Position numbers and translations under genes: made by a program
In this document: positions 50,597 through 59,522 of the stretch, piece after piece
How positions within the stretch are numbered: position 1 is the stretch's first letter
Layout of the letters: each line of letters opens with the position of its first letter
Origin: JBCCCJ01 sp039029315
Lineage (GTDB): Bacteria; Bacteroidota; Bacteroidia; J057
Assembly (NCBI GenBank): GCA_039029315.1
Contig: JBCCGK010000043.1
Coordinates: forward strand, 1-64,000
DNA: 64,000 nucleotides
Reading direction: 5' to 3'
Notes under the pieces: model-generated
What the model was told of the DNA's origin: nothing
The model's database searches: none
Seen by the model: the letters and a program-made list of their open reading frames with translations, nothing else

Positions 50597-52600
50597 TTAG
50601 TGGATGAATTTTTGTATCCAACTATCGTTTGTGGTGAAAAGTTTGAGAAAAAAAATTCCTCTTGGAAGGGTATCTAGTTGAGGAAGAGGCAACAGATGAC
50701 CTGACTGTTGTGGCAGGGTGAGCACTTGTATTTTATTTCCATCAGCATCATATACTTCCAAAGCATTTATTTTTTTTAAGGGAAAAGGCGTGACCAATGT
50801 CCAGTTGCCCTGCATATTTTTAGTCAAAGAGATGTTCCTTTTTTGTCCATCGTCCATACGTTTGGAGATCGACAAATGGTTGCCCTCAGCCTGTATTCGC
50901 CTGCCAGCGTCCAAATCAGATGTTTTGGCTTGCAGATCGAGAGGCATCGTCTGATAGGCTCCAATATCCATCCTTTCTACCTGAGAGAGAGGCTGTTGAA
51001 AAAAATCATATGTACCAATCTCCAAATTCAATAGATTGGGAATATCATATCCGGCTCCAATCAGTGGAGAGCCTTTTTGGCTTCGGTATGTCTTCATGGT
51101 CGGCAGCAAAGCAGGTTCCCCAATCGTTCCGCCCTTCCCTGCCTTTTCCAATCTCATATTCCCCTCCAATCCCCAGGCTATTCCCTCTCGACTCTCTTGT
51201 CCGCTTGCCTTCCTCCAGGCAGCAAGGGAAGAATAAGCAGTCTTATTATGTAGAATCAAGAACGATCCTGTCTGCTGATAGGCATTGTTGAGAAAATACA
51301 TCTTCTCACTCCTCTCCTTGATCATCAGCAATCGGGAAGCCCCTTCACTCACAAATACATTGTTGATCACCCATACATTGTCCAATCCATTACTGTAGGT
51401 CCGGCAGGCATAGCTGATGTTGGGAGAATCAGCGGTCAGGAAAAACGTATTGTTGTAGATATACAGATCCCGCAAGATTCCTTGTCCACACCAAAGAGAC
51501 AAGGCACCATATTCATTTTTTTTTCCATCATTCTCACTGATATTGAATCGAATATGATTGTTGAGCAGCGGTCTTGCACCATCGTATTCTGCCACCAGAA
51601 ATCCTGCCCCATCATTGTCATGAGAATAACAGTATTGAATGATGCAGCTCTGACACCCTCCATCTAAGTCAAACCCGCCTCCATCCTTGGAACTGCCAGT
51701 GTGGTTATGATGAGCTTCACTTTGTTGAATGATCCCATTGAAGCAATCCCACATCCAAATACCAACCGGGCCACCTTGATCGTACATATTTTCGGTTCCA
51801 TTTTCATAGGCAGTACAAAATTCAATCAAGACATTTTCGGTATTGCCCACGACTATCCCATTGCCGGTATGGGCATCGGTTTTGCCAAGTTGTCCGCGAT
51901 TATGATGCGCCTCACAATGAGAAATATGGACATCCTTCATGGCATATCCCTGAGAGAGAACTTTGGCCCGGATTCCAATCCCATGATCCCCATTCTCAAA
52001 CGCCTTGACATGAGTAATTCGGATATCAGAAAAAGCAGAATCGACCTTCTGTTCATCTGCATAAATTGTGATTCCCCCCCGATTGAAGCCAGAAATGTCC
52101 AGATGATGAAAATACAGGTAGCTCATTCGCTCTGCCTTCTGTTGATCAGTATAGACAGATATCCCACTGTGATCATTCGCCTCTCGCCCATCTCCAATGA
52201 GAATCAGATGAGAGATCTCAATTCCTGCACATTGATAAAGGCTGATCGCGGCTCTTCTCCCAGCTCGAATGATTGCCTTTCCTGTTCCGTAGCTACTGAT
52301 GACTATGGGAGCTTGACCTGTCCCACAATGAGAGGGCCTAAAGTCCAGACCTCCGTCAAAACTCTCTCCTCCCTGTAACAAAATACGGTCTCCCGGAAGA
52401 AGAAGGCTAGCATTTACTTTTGCCAAACTTTGCCATGCGCTCGCTTCCGAGCTTCCGCTTAGTTGGTCATTGCCTTGTGGGCTGACATAATAGGTCGTTG
52501 CCTTCATAGGTAAAGGTGTTAGGCACACAAAGACACTGATCCATAGCTGAATGTGGCAAAAAGGAGGCAAAGAAGGAATCAAGTAGAATGGCAGATTCAT
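50597..52600 (-). CDS. Right-handed parallel beta-helix protein with T9SS tail
   Basis: 667 residues. The N-terminus has a hydrophobic stretch (IQLWISVFVCLTPLPMKA) followed by TTYYVSPQGNDQLSGSSEASAWQSL, the common start of secreted beta-helix proteins. The helix runs over about 90-430 with short repeating rungs (GIEISHLILIGDG, SDIRITHVKAFENGDHGIGI, VLIEFCTAYENGTE, IIQYCYSHDNDGAGFLV), as in pectate lyase or polysaccharide-binding proteins. The last 80 residues (LEVYDADGNKIQVLTLPQQSG ... LPRGIFFLKLFTTNDSWIQKFIH) resemble a degenerate T9SS type A sorting domain. The catalytic residues are not evident. Confidence 0.75.
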   Translation of the reverse strand: MNLPFYLIPSLPPFCHIQLWISVFVCLTPLPMKATTYYVSPQGNDQLSGSSEASAWQSLAKVNASLLLPGDRILLQGGESFDGGLDFRPSHCGTGQAPIVISSYGTGKAIIRAGRRAAISLYQCAGIEISHLILIGDGREANDHSGISVYTDQQKAERMSYLYFHHLDISGFNRGGITIYADEQKVDSAFSDIRITHVKAFENGDHGIGIRAKVLSQGYAMKDVHISHCEAHHNRGQLGKTDAHTGNGIVVGNTENVLIEFCTAYENGTENMYDQGGPVGIWMWDCFNGIIQQSEAHHNHTGSSKDGGGFDLDGGCQSCIIQYCYSHDNDGAGFLVAEYDGARPLLNNHIRFNISENDGKKNEYGALSLWCGQGILRDLYIYNNTFFLTADSPNISYACRTYSNGLDNVWVINNVFVSEGASRLLMIKERSEKMYFLNNAYQQTGSFLILHNKTAYSSLAAWRKASGQESREGIAWGLEGNMRLEKAGKGGTIGEPALLPTMKTYRSQKGSPLIGAGYDIPNLLNLEIGTYDFFQQPLSQVERMDIGAYQTMPLDLQAKTSDLDAGRRIQAEGNHLSISKRMDDGQKRNISLTKNMQGNWTLVTPFPLKKINALEVYDADGNKIQVLTLPQQSGHLLPLPQLDTLPRGIFFLKLFTTNDSWIQKFIH

Positions 52601-52838
52601 ACGGACAAGTCAGTAAATCAACAAATCCAATCTCAGTTTCAGTTGCTACGCAGTTCTGCAATTTAGATTACAACCACTTGCCCCCAAAAGAACATAAACC
52701 ACTGACAATCAGAATTTTTTGACTTAAATATTTCAGGAAACATAAATGCGAACCTACAAAAAAGCATGGGGAAACGCGGAGGAAAGAAAAAAAAATCAAA
52801 TATTTATAAAAATAACTTGTGGTTTATATTTATAAATG

Positions 52839-52846
52839 TAAATTTG
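52839..52846 (+). promoter_or_regulatory. -7 box TAAATTTG for the second BlaI gene
   Basis: Matches TAnnTTTG with a TTG at 52817-52819 about 20 bp upstream as -33 element. The decamer TATTTATAAA occurs twice nearby (52801-52810 and 52827-52836), possible BlaI sites. It is 42 bp before the ATG. Confidence 0.6.
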
Positions 52847-52888
52847 TAATCAATCTGCAAGTCCTCTTTATCATTTTGACCTTTCGCT

Positions 52889-53251
52889 ATGCAAAAATTA
52901 ACAAAAGCAGAAGAACAATTGATGCAAGTCCTTTGGGGATTGGAAAAAGCCTTTATGAAAGATTTGATGGCAGCTATTCCTGATCCCAAGCCTTCTCAGA
53001 GCACTGTTTCTACCGTTTTGAGGGTTCTGGAGCAAAAAGGGTTTGTGGCTCATAATGTGTATGGAAAAATCCACGAATATTATCCTCTTGTTGAGAAGGA
53101 TACCTATGCCAAGGCATTCTTCAGCCAATTTTTGGGCAACTATTTCGAGGGCTCATTTCAGAAACTTCTCAGTTTTTTTCACAAGGAAGGAGATATCCAA
53201 CTCAGTGAATTGGATGAAATCCTGAAAAAACTGGATCAGGATGCGTCTTGA
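52889..53251 (+). CDS. BlaI/MecI-family repressor, second copy
   Basis: 120 residues, same fold as the one at 8826: LTKAEEQLMQVLWGLEKAFMKDLMAAIPDPKPSQSTVSTVLRVLEQKGFVAHNVYGKIHEYYPLVEKDTYAK, then the helical dimer tail. Pairs with the M56/TonB gene 95 bp downstream. AT-rich repeats at its promoter are candidate operators. Confidence 0.9.
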   Translation: MQKLTKAEEQLMQVLWGLEKAFMKDLMAAIPDPKPSQSTVSTVLRVLEQKGFVAHNVYGKIHEYYPLVEKDTYAKAFFSQFLGNYFEGSFQKLLSFFHKEGDIQLSELDEILKKLDQDAS

Positions 53252-53346
53252 AAAGGAAGTACTGAGATGGTCAGACTCCTGCGACTTGTTGAGAACTTCT
53301 CTTTCACTCACTCTGTTTTTCTCCTGTCATTTCTTAGCTGATCACT

Positions 53347-54546
53347 ATGTTGAATTTATCCTATTTTTTAGAGAGTAGTCTGATTCTGGGCCTTGGATAT
53401 GGGTATTATCACTTCTTGCTGAGAAAAGAAGCGCATTTTCACTTTCACCGCATATATCTTCTTGGGGTAGTGGCTTCTGGATTCCTCTTGCCACTGATCC
53501 AGCTTCAGTATTCTGTGCCGGGAGGAGAATGGTTGCAGTCCGCCAATGGGATGCTGGAAGAAACCGTAATTCAGGCAGTCATGCAGGAACAATCTTCAGG
53601 GATGCAGTTGCTTGGCTGGATCTATTGGCTGGGTGCAGGATTTCTGGCAAGTAGATTTCTTTGGAAATTGGGGCATATCATCCGTTTGATTCACCAACAT
53701 CCAGGAAGTTCACGGGATGGCGTGAGGATTGTTCATACATCTGCAACAGTTCCCATTTCTTCCTTTTTCCATGTTGTTTTTTGGCATGAAGTGGACTATC
53801 TGAAAGCACATCAGCAGGAACAGATCATGACACATGAGTTGTGCCATGTCCGCCAAAAACACAGCATTGATACCTTGCTTATGGAACTTTTGCTGATTGT
53901 TTTCTGGTTCCAGCCCTTCCTCTATCTCCTCAGAAAAGCGATTCATCAAAATCACGAATTCATTGCTGACAGAGCCTCCGTGCAAATCAGTGATGTCCGT
54001 TCTTATACTCAATTGATATTAACACAGTTGTTTGGCCAACAGCTATCATACGTTCATTCATTTTTTCACCCTCCATTAACTTTGAGAGTAAGTATGTTAC
54101 AAAAACAACGATCTTCGCCGTTGGCAAGTTGGAAATATCTTGCCTTGCTCCCTCTATTTGTCGCGCTCTTGATTACCGTCAGTTGTGCCCCCGATACCCA
54201 GAATATTCAGGCAGAAAATATCGCTGAGGTCCAGCTTAAGGACACCCAAGTGAACCAGGAGGTCCAGCATCTCCCCAACCCATTGAACATGGGAGACATT
54301 CAGATGAAAATCGGCTATCCGAAAGCAGCATTTACCCAAGGTCTGGAAGGAAAGGTATTGATCAAGGTATTGGTTGATAAACAAGGGAAGTATCTACGAC
54401 ATGAAGTTCTCCAGAGCCCGGATGACATCTTCACAGATGCGGTTGAACAGCATATCGCTTCCTTGACTTTCGATCCCGCCTTAAAGGATGGTAAGCCAGT
54501 AGAATTCTGGGTAACCCTGCCCTTCAACTTCAAATTCGTCAATTAA
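53347..54546 (+). CDS. M56 peptidase with C-terminal TonB domain
   Basis: 399 residues. N-terminal membrane helices, then the M56 site MTHELCHVRQKHSIDTL (HExxH) and EFIADRASV, followed by a membrane helix (YLALLPLFVALLITVSCA) and a periplasmic TonB-like C-terminal domain (IGYPKAAFTQGLEGKVLIKVLVDKQGKYLRHEVLQSPDDIFTDAVEQHIASLTFDPALKDGKPVEFWVTLPFNFKF). M56-TonB fusions are common in Bacteroidota with BlaI partners. The TonB end could sense or energise an outer-membrane process. Confidence 0.88.
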   Translation: MLNLSYFLESSLILGLGYGYYHFLLRKEAHFHFHRIYLLGVVASGFLLPLIQLQYSVPGGEWLQSANGMLEETVIQAVMQEQSSGMQLLGWIYWLGAGFLASRFLWKLGHIIRLIHQHPGSSRDGVRIVHTSATVPISSFFHVVFWHEVDYLKAHQQEQIMTHELCHVRQKHSIDTLLMELLLIVFWFQPFLYLLRKAIHQNHEFIADRASVQISDVRSYTQLILTQLFGQQLSYVHSFFHPPLTLRVSMLQKQRSSPLASWKYLALLPLFVALLITVSCAPDTQNIQAENIAEVQLKDTQVNQEVQHLPNPLNMGDIQMKIGYPKAAFTQGLEGKVLIKVLVDKQGKYLRHEVLQSPDDIFTDAVEQHIASLTFDPALKDGKPVEFWVTLPFNFKFVN

Positions 54547-54561
54547 TCATCACACAAGTCT

Positions 54562-54630
54562 GAAATCGAAAAACACCGCACAGCTTCATGGAGACATCAT
54601 AGTTCTCTGTGTTGCTGTGCTTCTGATTTC
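54562..54630. terminator. Imperfect hairpin after the M56-TonB gene
   Basis: GAAATC...GCACAGC (54562-54584) pairs with GCTGTGC...GATTTC (54614-54630). No T-run follows, so it may be structure rather than an intrinsic terminator. Confidence 0.3.
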
Positions 54631-54814
54631 TGGATTATTTCAATGGCCATGAGATGTAGGCAGATTTTTTCATTTGGACCGAAAATCATGCATGGTTGAC
54701 ATCTCATTTTTATAGGAAAGTCCTGTATTGTCCAGGCACCCACTTGATTTGACCATAATTATTCTGTATCTCCGTTCACAGCTCCATTTTTCGAAAAAAA
54801 GACCAATTGCTCAC

Positions 54815-55396
54815 ATGGATTCTATCAGACAATTTTTCTCCCTTATTTCTCCTCTATCTGAAGAAAGTTGGTCTGAGATAGGTCCACTATTTGTGCAAAG
54901 ACCTCTGCCCTCTGAATCGTTTTTTGTAGAAGAACATGCCTATGCCAGAGAGATAGCCTATCTGGAGACTGGCTGCGTCAGAGCATTTTTCACCAATCAA
55001 ACAGGCAAGGAATACAACAAGCAATTTTTTGTTGGACCTAGTCTGATCGGAGCCTACACCAGCTTGCTGACCGGCAAGCCCAACAAAATTCCACAACAGG
55101 CGCTCACCGATTGCGTCATTTGGGCTGCAAACTATGATGCCCTCACCCAATACTTTGATCGATTTCATGATTTGGAGCGACTGGCCAGAAAAATTGCAGA
55201 GCATTACTTCCTGGAAAAAGAGGCCAAAGAGCTGGAGATGGCCCTGCAAGATGCCACCGAGCGCTACCTGCATTTCAGAGAACAATTTCCCAGGCTCGAG
55301 CAACTGATCCCTCAATACCACATTGCTTCCTATCTCAGTATTTCTGCCACCCAACTCAGCAGAATTCGACACAAGCTTCGAGAGACTTCTTCCTAA
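54815..55396 (+). CDS. Crp/Fnr-family transcriptional regulator
   Basis: 193 residues; start set at ATG 54815. An N-terminal cyclic-nucleotide-type beta-roll (FFVEEHAYAREIAYLETGCVRAFFTNQTGKEYNKQFFVGPSLIGAYTSLLTGKPNKIPQQALTDCVIWAANYDAL) is followed by a helical hinge and a short HTH (LIPQYHIASYLSISATQLSRIRHKL). The HTH is degenerate, as in many Bacteroidota Crp-like proteins. Ligand unknown. The SMP-30-like gene follows. Confidence 0.82.
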   Translation: MDSIRQFFSLISPLSEESWSEIGPLFVQRPLPSESFFVEEHAYAREIAYLETGCVRAFFTNQTGKEYNKQFFVGPSLIGAYTSLLTGKPNKIPQQALTDCVIWAANYDALTQYFDRFHDLERLARKIAEHYFLEKEAKELEMALQDATERYLHFREQFPRLEQLIPQYHIASYLSISATQLSRIRHKLRETSS

Positions 55397-55514
55397 TTCA
55401 TTTGGGTAGAGAACAACAGAGATCCATCTTTCTTTACCTATGTAAATGACTTTGCCTCTCCCCTCCTCTACTTTTGCTGCTGTACACATTGTTCCATTCC
55501 AAAACAGTAGCAAC

Positions 55515-56657
55515 ATGACCAATTTTCAAGCATATTCATCCCCAAAACTGTCCTCCATATCCATACTGATCCTGCTCTTGCTTCAAGCCTGTTCGATCCA
55601 ACCACTTAGTTGGCGTCCAGCTCCCAAACCGGCATTTGAAGGCCCCCTGGAATTGAATCAAGACCTGCGGGCCTCAGAAGCGATTTCCCTGGATGGCTGG
55701 GCAGGAGCAGAAGACATCGTCATGGATCAGGATGGGAATCTCTATTGTGGAGTCCACAGGAGTCCCGATGATTTTTCTGATGGCAAGATTCTCCAGATAT
55801 CTCCAGAAGGTCACGTAGAGATTTTCTATGATGCAGGATCATGGGTTGCCGGTCTTCATTTTGATTCAGCGGATAATTTGATCGCTCTCAGCCACCGTGA
55901 AGGTTTGATTCAAATCCATCCTGACAAATCCGTCACCGTCCTGGCAACTCAGGATGAATTCGGCAGACCTTTTTTGATCCCTAATGGACTGGACATTGCC
56001 TCAGATGGTCGTATCTATTTTTCCAATACCTCCCATGAATCGGCCTATCATATCCAATATGGTCGACAATTGATCCTGGAACACAAACCCCAAGGAGGCC
56101 TTCATCGCTATGATCCGCATACTGGCGAGATTCACACCCTGATTGACGGCACGTATTTTGGGAATGGGGTGGTTCTCTCCCAAGACGAAGAATATCTGCT
56201 TATGACCGAAACGACTTCATACCGGATACTTCGCTATTGGCTGAAGGGCGAACAAGCAGGCCAAACCGAGATCTTTATGGACAATCTTCCTGGTTTTCCC
56301 AATGGAATATCGATCAGGGAAGATGGAAGTTATTGGGTGGGATTTACGACGGTGAGAAATGATGCCCTCGACAAGATTCATCCTCGGAAAGCCATGAAAA
56401 AACTGGTCTATGCTTTGCCCGACTTTCTACAACCCAAAGCTGAGGCATTTGGCATGGTTTTGCAGATTTCCCCTGATGGAGACATACTTCAGGCACTCTT
56501 TGATCCAACAGGAGAAATCGTGCCAGAAGCAGGAGCAGTCAAAGAATATAGAGGGCGTCTCTATATTGGCGGAGATGTGGTAGAACATATTTCGGCTCTC
56601 TCACTCCGAGAGTATTCATCCAAGCAGACTTTCGCCTCTCCTGCCTCTGACAAATAA
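55515..56657 (+). CDS. SMP-30/strictosidine synthase-like lipoprotein
   Basis: Start at ATG 55515, giving a lipoprotein signal (LSSISILILLLLQACS). The six-bladed beta-propeller of the SMP-30/gluconolactonase/APMAP type follows: GAEDIVMDQDGNLYCGVHRS, SWVAGLHFDSADNLIALSHREGLIQI, IPNGLDIASDGRIYFSNTSHES, FGNGVVLSQDEEYLLMTETTSYRILRYWLKGEQAG, LPGFPNGISIREDGSYWVGF. The NGL-DxxG and NG metal loops are present. It likely hydrolyses a lactone or ester in the periplasm; substrate unknown. Confidence 0.83.
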   Translation: MTNFQAYSSPKLSSISILILLLLQACSIQPLSWRPAPKPAFEGPLELNQDLRASEAISLDGWAGAEDIVMDQDGNLYCGVHRSPDDFSDGKILQISPEGHVEIFYDAGSWVAGLHFDSADNLIALSHREGLIQIHPDKSVTVLATQDEFGRPFLIPNGLDIASDGRIYFSNTSHESAYHIQYGRQLILEHKPQGGLHRYDPHTGEIHTLIDGTYFGNGVVLSQDEEYLLMTETTSYRILRYWLKGEQAGQTEIFMDNLPGFPNGISIREDGSYWVGFTTVRNDALDKIHPRKAMKKLVYALPDFLQPKAEAFGMVLQISPDGDILQALFDPTGEIVPEAGAVKEYRGRLYIGGDVVEHISALSLREYSSKQTFASPASDK

Positions 56658-56669
56658 TATTTTTTGATG

Positions 56670-56677
56670 TAGTTTTG
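56670..56677 (+). promoter_or_regulatory. -7 box TAGTTTTG for the bestrophin gene
   Basis: Matches TAnnTTTG, 35 bp before the ATG at 56713 and 12 bp after the SMP-30 stop. The -33 box is not clear. Confidence 0.4.
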
Positions 56678-56712
56678 GTTGAATAGAATGTTTGACCCAA
56701 ACCCCATCAACA

Positions 56713-57774
56713 ATGTATATCAAAAAGAAGTATTCTATCAAGGCAATGATCACCTGGACGAGACAGGAAATCTATCTCTTCCTCCTCATTGCCCTCGTCC
56801 CGACCATCCTATACGAAATTCTGGACATGACCTTTCTGCATTTGCCACTGATGCCGATTACCCTTATTGGAACAGCTGTCGCATTCCTGATTGGTTTTCA
56901 GAACAATGCTGCCTATGGGCGAATCTGGGAAGCCCGAAAAATCTGGGGAGGGATTGTCAATTATTCACGGACGTGGACCATGATGATCAAGGACATGGTC
57001 AGCAATGCACATGCAGAGGAAGAGGTTTCTGAAGAAGAGTTGGCCCAGCATAAGCGCGTATTTGTTCATCGACATATTGCATGGATGGCGGCTCTTAGAC
57101 ATGCAATGCGAAAAAAGAAACCCTGGGAAGTTTTCACTGACTACAAGACCAATCGGGAATGGCTCAAGATGATGCACATCCCCGAATTCGAAAACAAGCT
57201 GGAAGATGATCTGAAACCCTTGCTGTCAGGAGAAGAGCATGCCTATGTATTGACTAAGACCAACAAAGCCGCTGCCTTGCTGTCCTTACAATCCAAACAC
57301 CTTCGTGAGCTCAAGGATCGTGGACTGATCTGGGAATTTTCCTTTTTGGAATTAGAAAATGTGCTCAAAGAATTCTTCAATCTTCAGGGGAAGTCAGAGC
57401 GAATCAAGAATTTCCCTTATCCTCGACAATATGCCACCCTTGGCTATGATTTTGTGTGGGTCTTTGTGTTGCTGCTGCCATTTGCGGTCATTCCGGCTTT
57501 TGCAGAAATCCGAGATGGGCTGAGTGGAGATTTTGATGTCATCAAACCCTTCTTTGTGTGGTTGGCAGTTCCCTTCACAGCCACCCTCTCCTGGATCTTC
57601 CATACCATGCAGCGGATTGGTACTGTAGGCGAAAATCCATTTGAAGGTTCGGCCAATGATGTGCCCATTTCAACCATCGCCCGAGGGATCGAAATTGATC
57701 TGAGAGAGATGATTGACGAAGGAGAAGCTGAGATTCCAGAGCCTTTGCCAGCGATTTACGACGTACAGATGTAA
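56713..57774 (+). CDS. Bestrophin-family (UPF0187) anion channel-like protein
   Basis: 353 residues; start at the ATG at 56713 (MYIKKKYSIKAMITWTRQEIYLF). Bestrophin marks: PLMPITLIGTAVAFLIGFQNNAAYGRIWEARKIWGGIVNYSRTW, HRHIAWMAALRHAMR, FSFLELENVLKEFFNLQGKSERIKNFPYPRQYATLG and the C-terminal ISTIARGIEIDLREMIDE. Four membrane helices with a long cytosolic part. Bacterial homologues are pentameric anion or cation channels. Confidence 0.9.
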   Translation: MYIKKKYSIKAMITWTRQEIYLFLLIALVPTILYEILDMTFLHLPLMPITLIGTAVAFLIGFQNNAAYGRIWEARKIWGGIVNYSRTWTMMIKDMVSNAHAEEEVSEEELAQHKRVFVHRHIAWMAALRHAMRKKKPWEVFTDYKTNREWLKMMHIPEFENKLEDDLKPLLSGEEHAYVLTKTNKAAALLSLQSKHLRELKDRGLIWEFSFLELENVLKEFFNLQGKSERIKNFPYPRQYATLGYDFVWVFVLLLPFAVIPAFAEIRDGLSGDFDVIKPFFVWLAVPFTATLSWIFHTMQRIGTVGENPFEGSANDVPISTIARGIEIDLREMIDEGEAEIPEPLPAIYDVQM

Positions 57775-57820
57775 AAATATCATCCTGATAATCAAGGACT
57801 AAATAAGAAAATTAAATATT

Positions 57821-57840
57821 TATCCGACCGGTCAAATATT
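57821..57840 (+). promoter_or_regulatory. TetR operator before the TetR gene
   Basis: TATCCGACCGGTCAAATATT with the palindrome TATccGACCGGTCaaATA centred at 57829/57830. The same 20 bp recur at 58449-58468. It lies 5 bp upstream of the -7 box, over the -33 position, so binding would block the promoter. Confidence 0.8.
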
Positions 57841-57845
57841 TTTAT

Positions 57846-57853
57846 TACCTTTG
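57846..57853 (+). promoter_or_regulatory. -7 box TACCTTTG for the TetR gene
   Basis: Matches TAnnTTTG and ends only 4 bp before the ATG at 57858, so the mRNA is expected to be leaderless. The operator lies directly upstream. Confidence 0.6.
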
Positions 57854-57857
57854 TTGC

Positions 57858-58421
57858 ATGGGTGGACTTAACAAGCGAGAACATTTGATCCGAACGGGAC
57901 AAGAATTGATCTGGGCAAAAGGCTATGCCCTGTGCAGCATCAAGGATATAACCACAGCTGCAGGACTGCCCAAAGGGTCCTTCTATCATTATTTTGACAG
58001 CAAAGAGAAGTTTGCCCTGGAAGCGATGGAAGACTATCTGGATACATTTCCAGAACAATCCCTCTCGGACCCAGCAGATTTCTCATCTTTGGAACATATG
58101 CTGGACAAACGTATAGAGGCAGTCATTCAGATTCAGTTTGCCCGGGAATGCTATATGAGCGTGATGTGTCATGCCTCAGTGGAGCAAGAAGAATCATTTC
58201 GAGAGGCAGTCGTTGCAGGCATCAACAAATCTAATGAGGCCATGTCTACCCTCCTCTCTTCTCTGGCAAAGCAAGGACTGATTTCTTCAGATTTTCAGCT
58301 GAATGAATTGATGGAGTTTGTGGACTTCTCATGGCGTGGTGCGCGTCTCAAAGCAAAAATGCTTCAGTCTGCCCAACCCTTGCTGATTTTCAAAAAATAC
58401 TTATTGCAATTGATTCGCTAA
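57858..58421 (+). CDS. TetR-family repressor of the adjacent hydrolase
   Basis: 187 residues. N-terminal HTH: KREHLIRTGQELIWAKGYALCSIKDITTAAGLPKGSFYHYFDSKEKFALEAM, standard for TetR. The C-terminal ligand domain (RECYMSVMCHASVEQEESFREAVVAGINKSNEAMSTLLSSLAKQGLI...) has no assigned ligand. The next gene, a haloalkane-dehalogenase-like hydrolase, has the same operator upstream, so the repressor controls both itself and that gene. Confidence 0.9.
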   Translation: MGGLNKREHLIRTGQELIWAKGYALCSIKDITTAAGLPKGSFYHYFDSKEKFALEAMEDYLDTFPEQSLSDPADFSSLEHMLDKRIEAVIQIQFARECYMSVMCHASVEQEESFREAVVAGINKSNEAMSTLLSSLAKQGLISSDFQLNELMEFVDFSWRGARLKAKMLQSAQPLLIFKKYLLQLIR

Positions 58422-58448
58422 AGGGTCAATTTTTTTTGTTCTAAAATA

Positions 58449-58468
58449 TATCCGACCGGTCAAATATT
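58449..58468 (+). promoter_or_regulatory. TetR operator before the hydrolase gene
   Basis: Identical over 20 bp to the site at 57821, 12 bp before the ATG at 58481. Two perfect copies at the two gene starts are strong evidence for a shared repressor. Confidence 0.85.
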
Positions 58469-58480
58469 AATCATAAATCA

Positions 58481-59437
58481 ATGAAAATTAACACTTTATT
58501 TCTCATTATGGCAACGACTATCTCTGCCACGATCTCCGCACAGGACATCTCTGAAGCCTTTCCCTTTGAATCCAGGTATTTTCACACCCCAAACGGCAAT
58601 CTTCACTATGTAGAGGATGGGGAGGGCGATCCTGTCTTGTTTCTTCATGGGGTTCCCATGTCTGCTTATTCCTGGAGAAATGTGATTCCGCACCTCTCTT
58701 CCTCTCATCGCTGCCTTGCCATTGATTTTATGGGATTCGGCCAATCTGACAAGCCAGAAATTGCCTATACCTTTTCGGATCAGTTGCATTATCTCCAGGC
58801 CTTTATTGATGGACTTGACCTACGCAATTTGACTCTGGTGATGACGGATATTGGGGGCATCATTGGTACACAATATGCGATGAATCATCCTGAACGAATC
58901 AAAGGATTGGTTTTTATGGAGACACCTTTGTCCGATGCGCGGACCTTTCATAAAGATGGAGGCATGATGCAGCGCATGATGTTCTGGATGAGTGCCAAAC
59001 CCAGGATGGGATACAAGATGATTGTGAAAAAAAATATGTTTATCAAGATGATGCCTATGTTGATCAAACGCAAATTGACTGCTGTCGAAAAGGCCCGGTA
59101 TGAGGAACCTTTTCAAACCAAAACATCACGCTTGGCCATGTTTGCTCCTCCTCATTCTTTTCCCAAAAAAGGAAAGAATGTCCAAGCTGGTGATATGGGA
59201 GACTTTCTCAATCGAAATGCCGCTGCTCTTCAACAATCAAATCTTCCCAAGCTCCTGCTATACGCCAAGCCAGGAATGCTGGTGAATAATAAAGTCCGCA
59301 TATGGACAGAGAAAAATTATTCAAATCTCACCACCCAATATGTAGGGAAAGCCAAACATCTGATGGAAGAAGATTTGCCGCATGAAATCGGTGCCGCGAT
59401 CAGCACTTGGCTTGGTTCAACAGAATTGGCCAATTGA
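58481..59437 (+). CDS. Exported alpha/beta hydrolase, haloalkane dehalogenase-like
   Basis: 318 residues with a signal peptide (MKINTLFLIMATTISATISAQ). Haloalkane-dehalogenase layout: HGVPMSAYSWRNVIPHL, MGFGQSDKPEIAYTF, nucleophile Asp in LVMTDIGGIIGTQYA and AKHLMEEDLPHEIG with the catalytic His. The residue after the nucleophile is Ile where true dehalogenases have a halide-binding Trp (DWG), so the enzyme may have another substrate. An export signal is also unusual. Regulated by the adjacent TetR. Confidence 0.8.
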   Translation: MKINTLFLIMATTISATISAQDISEAFPFESRYFHTPNGNLHYVEDGEGDPVLFLHGVPMSAYSWRNVIPHLSSSHRCLAIDFMGFGQSDKPEIAYTFSDQLHYLQAFIDGLDLRNLTLVMTDIGGIIGTQYAMNHPERIKGLVFMETPLSDARTFHKDGGMMQRMMFWMSAKPRMGYKMIVKKNMFIKMMPMLIKRKLTAVEKARYEEPFQTKTSRLAMFAPPHSFPKKGKNVQAGDMGDFLNRNAAALQQSNLPKLLLYAKPGMLVNNKVRIWTEKNYSNLTTQYVGKAKHLMEEDLPHEIGAAISTWLGSTELAN

Positions 59438-59471
59438 ATGCCCAAAGGTTTAATTCCCTCTTCATTCTTTC

Positions 59472-59479
59472 TATATTTG
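59472..59479 (+). promoter_or_regulatory. -7 box TATATTTG for the sugar isomerase-like gene
   Basis: Matches TAnnTTTG, with TTTAA about 19 bp upstream as an imperfect -33 element, and 43 bp before the ATG at 59523. Confidence 0.5.
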
Positions 59480-59522
59480 GTAGAACTTGATACTTGATCA
59501 CTCGCTATTCTACCAACCAACA

